The notes under the pieces were generated by a model. It was not told where the DNA came from. It saw nothing but the letters and a program-made list of their open reading frames with translations, and made no database searches. Below are positions 8,470 through 15,695 of a stretch of DNA of 64,000 nucleotides, one piece after another (the stretch's first letter is position 1; each line of letters begins with the position of its first letter). Origin of the DNA: an uncultured Clostridia bacterium (lineage in GTDB: Bacteria; Bacillota; Clostridia; Christensenellales; Borkfalkiaceae); assembly GCA_944342025.1 (NCBI GenBank), contig CALVMD010000004.1, positions 69,201 through 133,200 of the forward strand, written 5' to 3'. The position numbers and the translations under genes are program-made.

Positions 8470-9696
8470 ATGAAAAAGATTTTATCTTTGATGTTGGCCG
8501 CTGTCTGCTGTTTTAGTCTTGGTGCCTGTTCGGGAGGAGGGGGACAAACGCCGCCGGACATCGGAGAGGAAGAACAGCCCTCCGGCCCGATCGAATTGAC
8601 TTCGGTATATCAGGGAGCGGAGATCGATCTGTGCGACCCGTCCCTTCGGGAATATCTTGAAGAAGAGGATTTCGATGCGCAGTGTGCCTTCCTTCTCGAA
8701 CACGAAGGGGAGATCTACGACTATCAGAATATTTCCTTCTCCTGGGAAGGAGACGGCAGCTCGAATTACCGCGTATATTTTGCGGATAACGCCGCGTTCG
8801 AGGACGCGCTCGTTGTCGAAACGTCCGAGTGCAGCCTGTCGGGCGGGCTGTTCATGCCGGGCGAAACGTATTACTGGAAGGTGATCGGCGACGATGCGGA
8901 GAGCGAGTCGGAAACGGATTTTTTCCGCGTTTTGGACGAACCCGTGCGATTTTTGGACATTACGGGAGCGAACAACGTGCGCGATGCAGGCGGCTGGACG
9001 ACGGAGAGCGGGCAGCGCGTGCGATGGGGCATGCTGTACCGCGGCAGTCAGCTGAACGGATATATGGGTACGCCTATGCCTGAAGAGGGTATCGAGCAGA
9101 TGCGCGACGTTCTCGGCATTAAGAGCGAGATCGACCTGCGCATTCCGGATGTGGACGACGCGGGGCAGATGCAGAACTACCTCGACCCCGAAGCGCCGTA
9201 TCTGAAAGCGACGATCCACCCTTATACCACGCTGATCGAAGATTTTGATCCGAGCGACGAAAAGCATAGCTACTACGAAGAGAGCGCGGAGGCGATCCGC
9301 AGTATTTTTGCTTTGTTGAGCGACGAATCCAATTATCCCGTCTATTATCACTGCAATTCGGGCGCGGACAGGGCGGGTTCGCTCACCTACCTTCTCAACG
9401 GGCTGCTCGGCGTGTCGTACGAAGATCTGACGAGGGATTTCGAGATCACCTCTTTCAGCGTCATGGGAAACCGCTGGCGCGGCAGCGCGGAGAGCGGGTT
9501 TACCGACGGTATCATGAGCGACGGCACGAGCGGCTTTACCTACGTCGCCTGGGGAAAGATGCACGAACTGTTCATGAAGTATTATGCCACCGAAAGCGGG
9601 CTTTTGTCCGACGCAATCGAAAATTATCTTCTGACCGTCTGCGACGTTCCCGCCGAGCACATTCAAAAATTCCGCGAGATCATGCTGGTCGGGTGA
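8470..9696 (+). CDS. Secreted lipoprotein with tyrosine-phosphatase (C-X5-R) domain
   Basis: Predicted surface lipoprotein of 408 residues. The signal peptide ends in a lipobox LGAC with the lipidated Cys at residue 20, followed by a Gly/Pro/Glu-rich linker. Residues about 75-155 look like a beta-sandwich of the fibronectin III kind (YRVYFADN, ETYYWKV). From about 160 a tyrosine/serine phosphatase domain follows: NNVRDAGGW and RGSQLNG are typical early motifs of this family, and HCNSGADRAGS (His 294, Cys 295, Arg 301) is the catalytic P-loop. Substrate is unknown; secreted members act on phosphoproteins, phosphoinositides or inositol phosphates. It is flanked by terminator-like hairpins, so it is probably monocistronic. 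Confidence 0.85.
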   Translation: MKKILSLMLAAVCCFSLGACSGGGGQTPPDIGEEEQPSGPIELTSVYQGAEIDLCDPSLREYLEEEDFDAQCAFLLEHEGEIYDYQNISFSWEGDGSSNYRVYFADNAAFEDALVVETSECSLSGGLFMPGETYYWKVIGDDAESESETDFFRVLDEPVRFLDITGANNVRDAGGWTTESGQRVRWGMLYRGSQLNGYMGTPMPEEGIEQMRDVLGIKSEIDLRIPDVDDAGQMQNYLDPEAPYLKATIHPYTTLIEDFDPSDEKHSYYEESAEAIRSIFALLSDESNYPVYYHCNSGADRAGSLTYLLNGLLGVSYEDLTRDFEITSFSVMGNRWRGSAESGFTDGIMSDGTSGFTYVAWGKMHELFMKYYATESGLLSDAIENYLLTVCDVPAEHIQKFREIMLVG

Positions 9697-9725
9697 ATTT
9701 CGGCTGTCGATTGACAGCCGAAATT
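9696..9725 (+). repeat. 13-bp inverted repeat overlapping a stop codon and a -35 box
   Basis: AATTTCGGCTGTC (9696-9708) pairs perfectly with 9713-9725 around GATT. There is no T run, so it is a weak terminator candidate. Its right arm contains the TTGACA box of the next promoter. Confidence 0.6.
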
Positions 9726-9739
9726 CCGTATGTTATAAT
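9711..9739 (+). promoter_or_regulatory. Perfect consensus promoter of the glycosyltransferase-kdsB-aldolase cassette
   Basis: TTGACA (9711-9716), 17 bases, TATAAT (9734-9739), with an extended TGT before the -10. Confidence 0.85.
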
Positions 9740-9760
9740 GGATTGCAAAGGGACGCCCCT

Positions 9761-9783
9761 TTTTGGTTGCATGGCAACCAAAA
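9761..9783 (+). other. Perfect hairpin in the 5' leader
   Basis: TTTTGGTTGC (9761-9770) and GCAACCAAAA (9774-9783) form a 10-bp stem with a 3-base loop, about 15 bases into the predicted transcript and 38 bases before the start codon. Confidence 0.5.
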
Positions 9784-9821
9784 GATTCTTTATCGGTGCA
9801 GAAAAATCATAGAGGAAAAAA

Positions 9822-11297
9822 ATGATCGTATACCATATAGGACATTTCGGCGCGCTGAGCAAGGCGCTCTTGATCCATTTAACGCTCCACAGAAATGAAA
9901 AATGCGCTATTTTGATTGATACCTTGCTTTGTAATCATGAAACAAAGAATTTCATCGGCGGGTTTACGGAAAGGGCGGCGCGGTTTGCGACGATCATCCC
10001 GTACAGCGACGACGAGTTTAAGGACGAAACGGGACTTGAAAGCATTAAAACGCACGTGCAGAACTTTTTTTCCCGGATATTGCAGGAACACGGCGTTGAC
10101 CTGAAACAGGCCGAAAAGGTCTATACGATGTTTGATACGTTCAATGCGTTCGGCGCTTATGCTCTGATGGAACATATCCCGCTGACCTTTGTCGATGCGT
10201 TCGGCGTATTGGCGAAAGACAGGTACAGGCCGCGCGGCCCGCAGTGGACTTATTACGACGAATTGCTGGAAGAGGTCGGCGCATTGGGATATGGCTGCAA
10301 AAATGAAAATTGTTCTTTTTTGTATCGCGACAGCGTGGCCGAAGGGATTGGAGAGGGAAAGATTGATTTCGAAACGCTGCGCATGCGGCTGGACGGCGAG
10401 GCGATCGGCGTTTTGCTCGATCTTTACGGTTTTAATCCGGAGGGGAACGGGGAATTGTGCAATCTGCTCGTCTTTTCTTCGGGCTGGATCATGGCGAACA
10501 AAAAGATAGATAAACAGGGATATTTCTATTATTACCGCCTCGCGCTCGATTTTTTTGCGCAGTCCGGGCATAAAGTTCTCTTAAAGCCGCACCCCAATAC
10601 GGGGATAACGCAGGCAGAGGCTGAAAAATACTTCGGCGACGCGCTCGTGATCCCCAGTTATTTTCCTTCCGAATTTATTCCGTTTCTGAAAGGGGTTCAG
10701 GTCGATCAGGTGATCGCCACATCCCTGTCGGGTGTTCCGACCGGAATTTATGGCTGCAAGTATTTTACCGCATTTGAAATTTTCACCGAAGAGAAGATAT
10801 TTAAACGATTGTATTTTGCCTTGCAGGTGGAAAAATTTTTGCAGCCGCAGTATAAAAAGTTTTATCACCAAGGGTTGCACAACCGGTTTGCCTGGGCTAT
10901 GCAGGACGGGATTTTTTCGAAATTCCGCCTGCACTCTGTGTGGTCGCCCCTTCGGGAATTCGAGCAAGACAGCGTCACGATCATAGACAATTATTTGTGG
11001 AACGGACCGTCGGACAGGGAAAAACTGATCGCCGCGCTGAAAAAGATCGACAACAATGCCGTCGTGATTTTTTTAGACGCGAAAGATAAAGGGAACTATC
11101 TTTTTGACGAATATAAAGAGGGCGCTGTATTGATCAAAACACTGTATTTTGCTGAGCAGCCTTGCGGCGAACAGGGGGAAAAGCGGATCGAAAAAATACA
11201 TGTCTTTTGCAAAGATCCGTCGGTATTCGAGCGGCTGCGCGATTTCCGTTATCGGGAATATATGCAGTATACCCAAAAGGTCTATTATTCCTATTGA
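9822..11297 (+). CDS. Putative sialyl-/Kdo-type glycosyltransferase
   Basis: A 491-residue cytoplasmic protein with no clear membrane segment. LLKPHPNTG near residue 253 is the hydrophobic-Lys-Pro-His-Pro motif found in GT52 and polysialyltransferase-like GT-B enzymes that use CMP-activated sugars; the N-terminus (HIGHFGALSKALLIHL) and the LVFSSGW segment fit a two-Rossmann fold. I do not recognise the exact family. The next gene encodes a KdsB-like CMP-sugar synthetase, which agrees with a CMP-sugar donor. AGAGGAAAAAAATG gives a good start. Base composition is more AT-rich than the flanking housekeeping genes, suggesting transfer. A CDP-glycerol-type transferase is the main alternative. Confidence 0.6.
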   Translation: MIVYHIGHFGALSKALLIHLTLHRNEKCAILIDTLLCNHETKNFIGGFTERAARFATIIPYSDDEFKDETGLESIKTHVQNFFSRILQEHGVDLKQAEKVYTMFDTFNAFGAYALMEHIPLTFVDAFGVLAKDRYRPRGPQWTYYDELLEEVGALGYGCKNENCSFLYRDSVAEGIGEGKIDFETLRMRLDGEAIGVLLDLYGFNPEGNGELCNLLVFSSGWIMANKKIDKQGYFYYYRLALDFFAQSGHKVLLKPHPNTGITQAEAEKYFGDALVIPSYFPSEFIPFLKGVQVDQVIATSLSGVPTGIYGCKYFTAFEIFTEEKIFKRLYFALQVEKFLQPQYKKFYHQGLHNRFAWAMQDGIFSKFRLHSVWSPLREFEQDSVTIIDNYLWNGPSDREKLIAALKKIDNNAVVIFLDAKDKGNYLFDEYKEGAVLIKTLYFAEQPCGEQGEKRIEKIHVFCKDPSVFERLRDFRYREYMQYTQKVYYSY

Positions 11298-11352
11298 GCG
11301 GATGAGTGATCGCATATCGTATAGTGTTATCAAAAAGAGAGGAAGAATAAAG

Positions 11353-12102
11353 ATGAAAATGATCGGCGTGATACCGGCAAGATACCAATCCAGCCGTTTT
11401 CCCGGAAAGCCGCTCGCGGATATCTGCGGAAAGCCCATGATCTGGTGGGTGTACAACCAAACGCGCAAAGTGAAAGAATTGTCGGAAACGCTCGTGGCGA
11501 CGGACGATAAAAGGATCTCCGATGTATGCGATCGTTTGGGCATTCCGTATGTCATGACATCGGAAAAGCACAGAAACCATGTAGAGAGGCTGTACGAAGT
11601 TTCGGAAAAGGTTGCGGCGGACCTGTATGTCTGCGTCTGCGGCGACGAGCCGCTGATCCTTCCCGAAACGATCGAAAAAGTCATCCCTTCCGATCGGATC
11701 GACCAAAGTCGCTGTTTTGCGTGCAGCGTGCAGAGGCCGTTCACCAATCCTGCGGAAGTGATCGACATCAATACGATCAAATTGGTCACCGACGTGAACG
11801 GCGTCAGCCTGTATATGTCGCGCATTCCGATCCCTTATCCCAACAAATCTTTGGATTTCCCCTATATGGAAAAAGTAGGGGTGGAATCGTACAATAAAAA
11901 GGCGCTGGATTTTTTCTACCATACGTCTCCGGGATTTTTGGAAAAGACGGAGGACATCGTGTTGCTCCGATTTGTCGAGAACAACGTCCCCGTGCATTAC
12001 CGCACCGACGATCATTATACGTTGTCCGTCGATACGCCGAAAGATCTCGAAGTCGTAAAAAAGATCATCGAGAGCGATCCCGAACGGGACAAAAGAGGAT
12101 AA
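11353..12102 (+). CDS. kdsB: KdsB-like CMP-ulosonic acid synthetase
   Basis: Transfers CMP from CTP to an acidic keto-sugar. The 249-residue length equals KdsB, and MKMIGVIPARYQSSRFPGKP is the nucleotide-binding signature of 3-deoxy-manno-octulosonate cytidylyltransferase; ICGKPMIWWVY, VATDD, CGDEPLI and VDTPKDLE follow in family order. The start at 11353 has AGAGGAAG upstream; the reading frame extends further back but that part overlaps the preceding gene. The aldolase gene starts 3 bases after its stop. No kdsA, kdsD or neuB is visible, so the substrate may be Kdo made elsewhere or a different keto acid made by the neighbouring aldolase. Confidence 0.85.
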   Translation: MKMIGVIPARYQSSRFPGKPLADICGKPMIWWVYNQTRKVKELSETLVATDDKRISDVCDRLGIPYVMTSEKHRNHVERLYEVSEKVAADLYVCVCGDEPLILPETIEKVIPSDRIDQSRCFACSVQRPFTNPAEVIDINTIKLVTDVNGVSLYMSRIPIPYPNKSLDFPYMEKVGVESYNKKALDFFYHTSPGFLEKTEDIVLLRFVENNVPVHYRTDDHYTLSVDTPKDLEVVKKIIESDPERDKRG

Positions 12103-12105
12103 TTT

Positions 12106-13695
12106 ATGAAACAGATCGGTCTTTTAGACTGTACGCTGCGGGACGGCGGTTATGTCAACGATTGGAATTTCGGGCACAGCGTGATAACGGGAACGTATAA
12201 GCGGTTAGAGGCGTCGGGCGTGGAGTATATCGAGGTCGGATTCCTCGACGACAGGCAGCCGTTCGATATCAACAGGACGATCGCCCCGAATACGCAGTCG
12301 TTTGACGAGATTTTCAAAAACGTGAAAAAAGGCCGCGCCGTCCCCGTGGCGATGATCGATTTCGGCACGTGTGCGCTGGAAAACATCGGCCCCGCCGACC
12401 AATCGTTCATCGAAGGGATCCGCGTTATATTTAAAAAAGAGAAGATCGGGCAGGCTCTGCCCTTTTGCAGGGCCGTCAAAGAAAAGGGGTACAAACTCTT
12501 TATTCAGGCGATTTCCATCACGGCATACAGTGATATGGAGATGCTCGAATATATTCAAAAAATCAACGAGATCAAGCAGTATGCCTTTTCCATCGTCGAC
12601 ACGTACGGACTTTTGGACAACAGAAAGATCGCGCACTATTTCGACCTTTTCGACAACAACCTCGATCCGGAGATCCGCGTCGGATACCATGCGCACAACA
12701 ATTTTCAGCTCGCGTTCAGCAATACGGTCAAATTTTTCAATCTGTATACGAAGCGCGCGCTGATCGCCGACTGCACGGTGTACGGCATGGGCAAGAGCGC
12801 GGGAAATTGCCCGAGCGAACTGATCGCCATGCACCTCAACGAGACGTACGGCACCAAATACGATCTTTCGCAGTTTCTGGAAATCCTGGATGCCGATCTG
12901 TTGTCCGTCTACCAGCGCCATTACTGGGGATATAAGTATAATTTTTATATATCCGCAATGCAGAACTGTCATCCCAATTATGTGCAGTATTTGTTGGACA
13001 AAAAGACGCTTACGGTAAGCGCGGTCAATAAAATTCTGGAAAGCATCCCGCAGGAGCGCAAGCTCTCTTACGACGCGGCTTATATCGAGAAAGCTTATCT
13101 GGATTATCAGAACAACGTGATCGACGATGCACAGGTGATCAAAAAACTTGCCCGGAAATTCGAAGGGAAGAGGGTGCTCCTGCTCGGTCCGGGGGCGAGT
13201 ATTCGGGAGAAAAAGAGCGAGATCCTCGCTTATGCCGGGGCAAAAGACGTTTTGACGGTATCCGTCAATTTTTATCCGAAAGATTATGCCTGCGGGCTGG
13301 TCTTTATCAGCAACGCAAAGCGTTACAGCCGTTTTGCCGATACGCTGGAAGACGGCATGGCGGCGGAACTTGCGGTCACCTCGAATGTAGAGGCGTTCGA
13401 CCGCCGCCCCGATTACGTGGTGAATTACGAGTCCCTCAGCAGCTCTTTGCCGCATAATTCGGATAACGCGCTCTTGCTGTGTATGATGTTTCTCGTGCGC
13501 ACGGGGGTCAAAAAGGTCATGCTGGCGGGGTTCGACGGGTACTTGCCCGGAAAGGAAGATTATTACCAAAGCAGTTATTCTTTCGCCGGGAACGAGGCGT
13601 ATAAATTGGAGATGAACGGCATCGTGCGGGAGGGGCTGCAATACCTGAAAGAGAAGATCTCCTTCGAATTTGTCACGCCCTCTCTGTACGAATAA
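12106..13695 (+). CDS. Pyruvate aldolase (HMGL/DmpG-like) fused to a DUF115-like domain
   Basis: A 529-residue two-domain protein. Residues 1 to about 300 form an HMGL-type TIM barrel: DCTLRDGGYVNDWNF carries the metal-binding Asp and catalytic Arg, HAHNNFQLA the His-x-His metal ligands, and GMGKSAGNCPSEL the conserved exit loop; this resembles 4-hydroxy-2-oxovalerate aldolases, which add pyruvate to aldehydes. From about 345 a Rossmann-like domain (GKRVLLLGPGASIREK) resembles DUF115/MptE-like domains seen in nonulosonate transferases and pyrophosphokinases. It lies 3 bases after the kdsB-like gene. Inference: it makes a 4-hydroxy-2-keto acid sugar for CMP activation. Confidence 0.75.
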   Translation: MKQIGLLDCTLRDGGYVNDWNFGHSVITGTYKRLEASGVEYIEVGFLDDRQPFDINRTIAPNTQSFDEIFKNVKKGRAVPVAMIDFGTCALENIGPADQSFIEGIRVIFKKEKIGQALPFCRAVKEKGYKLFIQAISITAYSDMEMLEYIQKINEIKQYAFSIVDTYGLLDNRKIAHYFDLFDNNLDPEIRVGYHAHNNFQLAFSNTVKFFNLYTKRALIADCTVYGMGKSAGNCPSELIAMHLNETYGTKYDLSQFLEILDADLLSVYQRHYWGYKYNFYISAMQNCHPNYVQYLLDKKTLTVSAVNKILESIPQERKLSYDAAYIEKAYLDYQNNVIDDAQVIKKLARKFEGKRVLLLGPGASIREKKSEILAYAGAKDVLTVSVNFYPKDYACGLVFISNAKRYSRFADTLEDGMAAELAVTSNVEAFDRRPDYVVNYESLSSSLPHNSDNALLLCMMFLVRTGVKKVMLAGFDGYLPGKEDYYQSSYSFAGNEAYKLEMNGIVREGLQYLKEKISFEFVTPSLYE

Positions 13696-13725
13696 AGAAA
13701 AGTTTTTGATTTTCAATTATGGAAC

Positions 13726-13765
13726 GAAGGCGCCCGCAGCTGCGGGCGCCTTCGGCTTGCATAAA
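13726..13765 (+). terminator. Probable terminator of the surface-sugar cassette
   Basis: Bases 13726-13753 are a perfect 28-nt palindrome (GAAGGCGCCCGCAG and complement). There is no immediate T run, so termination may depend on other factors. Confidence 0.45.
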
Positions 13766-13912
13766 AGGGCGGGTTTTTGCGCAAAATTTTGGTATGAAAA
13801 AAAGAGTGGGCGCGCACGACCCCGAGGGGGTCAGGACGCGCGACGAGCGCGAGACGTTCGTCAAAACGTTTTCGGCATCGCAGGAGCGGAACGAAAGGGG
13901 CGGAGACTGAAT

Positions 13913-14362
13913 ATGCAGCAGGGGAAAGTCAATCAGAATTATCTCGACTATGTGCGTTCGTTCGCCGCGCCGACCAAGCATTTCCACAATTGCCTGCGCG
14001 CTTTTACGGTGGGCGGCGGCATCTGCTGCGTCGGGCAGTTTATCCGCATCATGCTGGAAAATTGGGCGCACCTTTCGGGCGACGAGCTTGCGGGCACCGT
14101 TTCGGCCGTGCTCATCTTTTTGGGGTGTCTCCTTACGGGCCTGGGGGTATACGACCGCATCGGCAAAGCGGCGGGGGCGGGCTCTATCGTGCCTATAACG
14201 GGGTTTGCCAACAGCGTCGCCTCGCCCGCGCTCGAATTTAAAGCGGAAGGGTTGATCACGGGCCTTGCTTCAAAAATGTTCGTCGTCGCGGGGCCGATCA
14301 TCGTGTACGGGGCCCTGGGCGGCGCCGCGGTGGGACTGATCTATTATCTGTTGCGCCTTTGA
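13913..14362 (+). CDS. spoVAC: Stage V sporulation protein AC
   Basis: Inner-membrane channel protein that moves dipicolinic acid during spore formation and germination. The 149-residue length matches SpoVAC (about 150). KVNQNYLDYVRSFAAPTKHF near the start and ITGFANSVASPALEFKAEG are strong family signatures, and four hydrophobic segments are visible (about 32-52, 65-83, 90-110, 125-147). GGGGCGGAG lies 8 bases before the ATG. It is alone: spoVAD and spoVAE, which normally follow in clostridia, are absent here and a terminator follows directly. This implies a sporulating ancestor at least; a lone copy may be a paralogue. Confidence 0.92.
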   Translation: MQQGKVNQNYLDYVRSFAAPTKHFHNCLRAFTVGGGICCVGQFIRIMLENWAHLSGDELAGTVSAVLIFLGCLLTGLGVYDRIGKAAGAGSIVPITGFANSVASPALEFKAEGLITGLASKMFVVAGPIIVYGALGGAAVGLIYYLLRL

Positions 14363-14400
14363 TTGTGCCGGGTAAAGTGACGAAACAATTTCTATGAGAG

Positions 14401-14444
14401 TCCCGCCCGCAAGGCTTTTGCTTGCGGGCGGGATTCGTTTGTTT
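14401..14444 (+). terminator. Terminator of spoVAC
   Basis: A 13-bp GC-rich stem (14401-14413 with 14421-14433) followed by TTCGTTTGTTT. Confidence 0.75.
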
Positions 14445-14456
14445 AAGGCAACCGCG

Positions 14457-14777
14457 CTAAGCGATCAGCGCGATGATCTGTTCGGCGATAAATACCGTTG
14501 CGATGCTTGCCACAGATACGACGAGAAGTCCGCGCTTGCAATAAGACAATACGAGCGCGACGGCTGTTCCCGCGATGCCCGACCAAAGGGACGCCGTGGA
14601 GAAGAGGATGCCGGGGAAGATCATGACCGCCAGCACGCTGTAAGGGATGTAATACAAAAAAGACTGTAAAAAACGGTTGCGGATCTGTTTTCTGACGAGC
14701 AGCAGCCCCACGCATTTGGTCGCGTAAGTCACTGCCGCCATGATGAGACAGCCGAAGAGCATATCGGATAAAGTCAT
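14457..14777 (-). CDS. azlD: Branched-chain amino acid exporter, small subunit AzlD
   Basis: A 106-residue membrane protein with about four hydrophobic helices, starting MTLSDMLFGCLIMAAVTYAT and containing the family-typical RNRFLQSFLYYIPYSVLAVM. It is the small partner of AzlC and together they export branched-chain amino acids or their analogues. The start is set by ATGA overlap with the azlC stop and by GGAGGCGGCGA upstream; the longer open frame back to 15122 is antisense-like noise through azlC. Confidence 0.9.
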   Translation of the reverse strand: MTLSDMLFGCLIMAAVTYATKCVGLLLVRKQIRNRFLQSFLYYIPYSVLAVMIFPGILFSTASLWSGIAGTAVALVLSYCKRGLLVVSVASIATVFIAEQIIALIA

Positions 14778-15508
14778 TCGCCGCCTCCCTGTCCGCCCGT
14801 TTCGTCCGCCTGTTCCTGCGCGATCTCTTTCACGGGGAAGAGAAGCGCGACGGCGGTCGTGCAGACGACGGCGCAGATGATGATGACCCAGCCCTGCGAA
14901 AGTTCTTTGAGTACGGGCGTGAAGTAGAACAGACAGCTGGCCGCCGTGGAGAGCGCGACGAGCAGAAATACCCGCGCATCCTCGCGCGAGGCGGGGATGA
15001 TGATGGCGACGAACATGGCAAACAGAGCGATGTTCAGCGCGCTCATGACAAAGTCGGGCAGGATGTTTCCGAGCAGCGCCCCGAGCGCCGTTCCGCCCAG
15101 CCAGCCCGAAAAGGAACAGCACATCAGCCCCGCCATATAGGGGAAAGTGAGCTTCCGCGGCTGGCGGATGCAGACGGCGTAATTTTCATCGGTCACGCCG
15201 AAGGAAAGGAGCGCCCGCTGCCACAGGGGGAATCCGCCTCCCATTTTTTGTGAAAGGGACACGGACATCAGCGAATAGCGGATATTGATGATGAGCATGG
15301 TGACGAGCAGTTCTGCGACCCCGGCTCCCGCCGCGATGAGGTCTGTCCCCGCGACCTGTCCCGTGCCCGTAAAGTTGGTCAGGGATATGAGTACGGGGAA
15401 CCAGGGCGGGAAACCGTTTGCAAGTGCGGTGATCGCATAAGCAAACGAGACGGGGAGATAGCCGAGCGCGATGGGCAGCCCGTCTTTTACGCCGCGCGAA
15501 AATTTCAT
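14774..15508 (-). CDS. azlC: Branched-chain amino acid exporter, large subunit AzlC
   Basis: A 244-residue permease with several membrane helices. FSRGVKDGLPIALGYLPVSF at the start, the FTGTGQVAG segment and the helix around GVTDENYAV are AzlC signatures. The start at 15508 is preferred because AGAAGG lies 10 bases upstream; an in-frame ATG eleven codons earlier lacks this. It is translationally coupled to azlD and driven by a TATAAT promoter 40 bases upstream. The gene pair is transcribed against its neighbours, as an independent two-gene operon; no Lrp-type regulator gene (azlB) is nearby. Confidence 0.92.
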   Translation of the reverse strand: MKFSRGVKDGLPIALGYLPVSFAYAITALANGFPPWFPVLISLTNFTGTGQVAGTDLIAAGAGVAELLVTMLIINIRYSLMSVSLSQKMGGGFPLWQRALLSFGVTDENYAVCIRQPRKLTFPYMAGLMCCSFSGWLGGTALGALLGNILPDFVMSALNIALFAMFVAIIIPASREDARVFLLVALSTAASCLFYFTPVLKELSQGWVIIICAVVCTTAVALLFPVKEIAQEQADETGGQGGGE

Positions 15509-15546
15509 ATGCGTATTCCTTCTTTTGTTTGAAAAGTGCAAGCATG

Positions 15547-15575
15547 ATTATAGCACATGTGACGGCGTTTGTGAA
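15547..15575 (-). promoter_or_regulatory. Promoter of azlCD
   Basis: Minus strand TTCACA (15575-15570), 17 bases, TATAAT (15552-15547). Confidence 0.7.
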
Positions 15576-15636
15576 CGGAAAACGTGCCGAAACGGACAAA
15601 TCGGAACGAAAAAAACGCGCGGGTGCGGCTGTCGGC

Positions 15637-15665
15637 TTGCGTTCGCCCCCGCAATATGTTATAAT
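15637..15665 (+). promoter_or_regulatory. Promoter of class I lysyl-tRNA synthetase gene
   Basis: TTGCGT (15637-15642), 17 bases containing CCCCCGC and an extended TGT, then TATAAT (15660-15665). It shares its spacer pattern with promoters at 21474 and 23136. Confidence 0.75.
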
Positions 15666-15695
15666 AAGGCGAAATCAAGTGCCAGAGGTTGAAAT

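Noticed and set aside
13794-13910. 38-codon ORF ending 2 bases before spoVAC
   Set aside because: No ribosome site, no recognisable motif; probably leader sequence of spoVAC. A weak sigma-G-like pattern near 13759 was too poor to call.
15509-15695. Possible T-box leader for the LysRS gene (and likewise 46934-47017 for AspRS)
   Set aside because: The leaders are short (about 30 bases after the -10) and contain no specifier or antiterminator elements.
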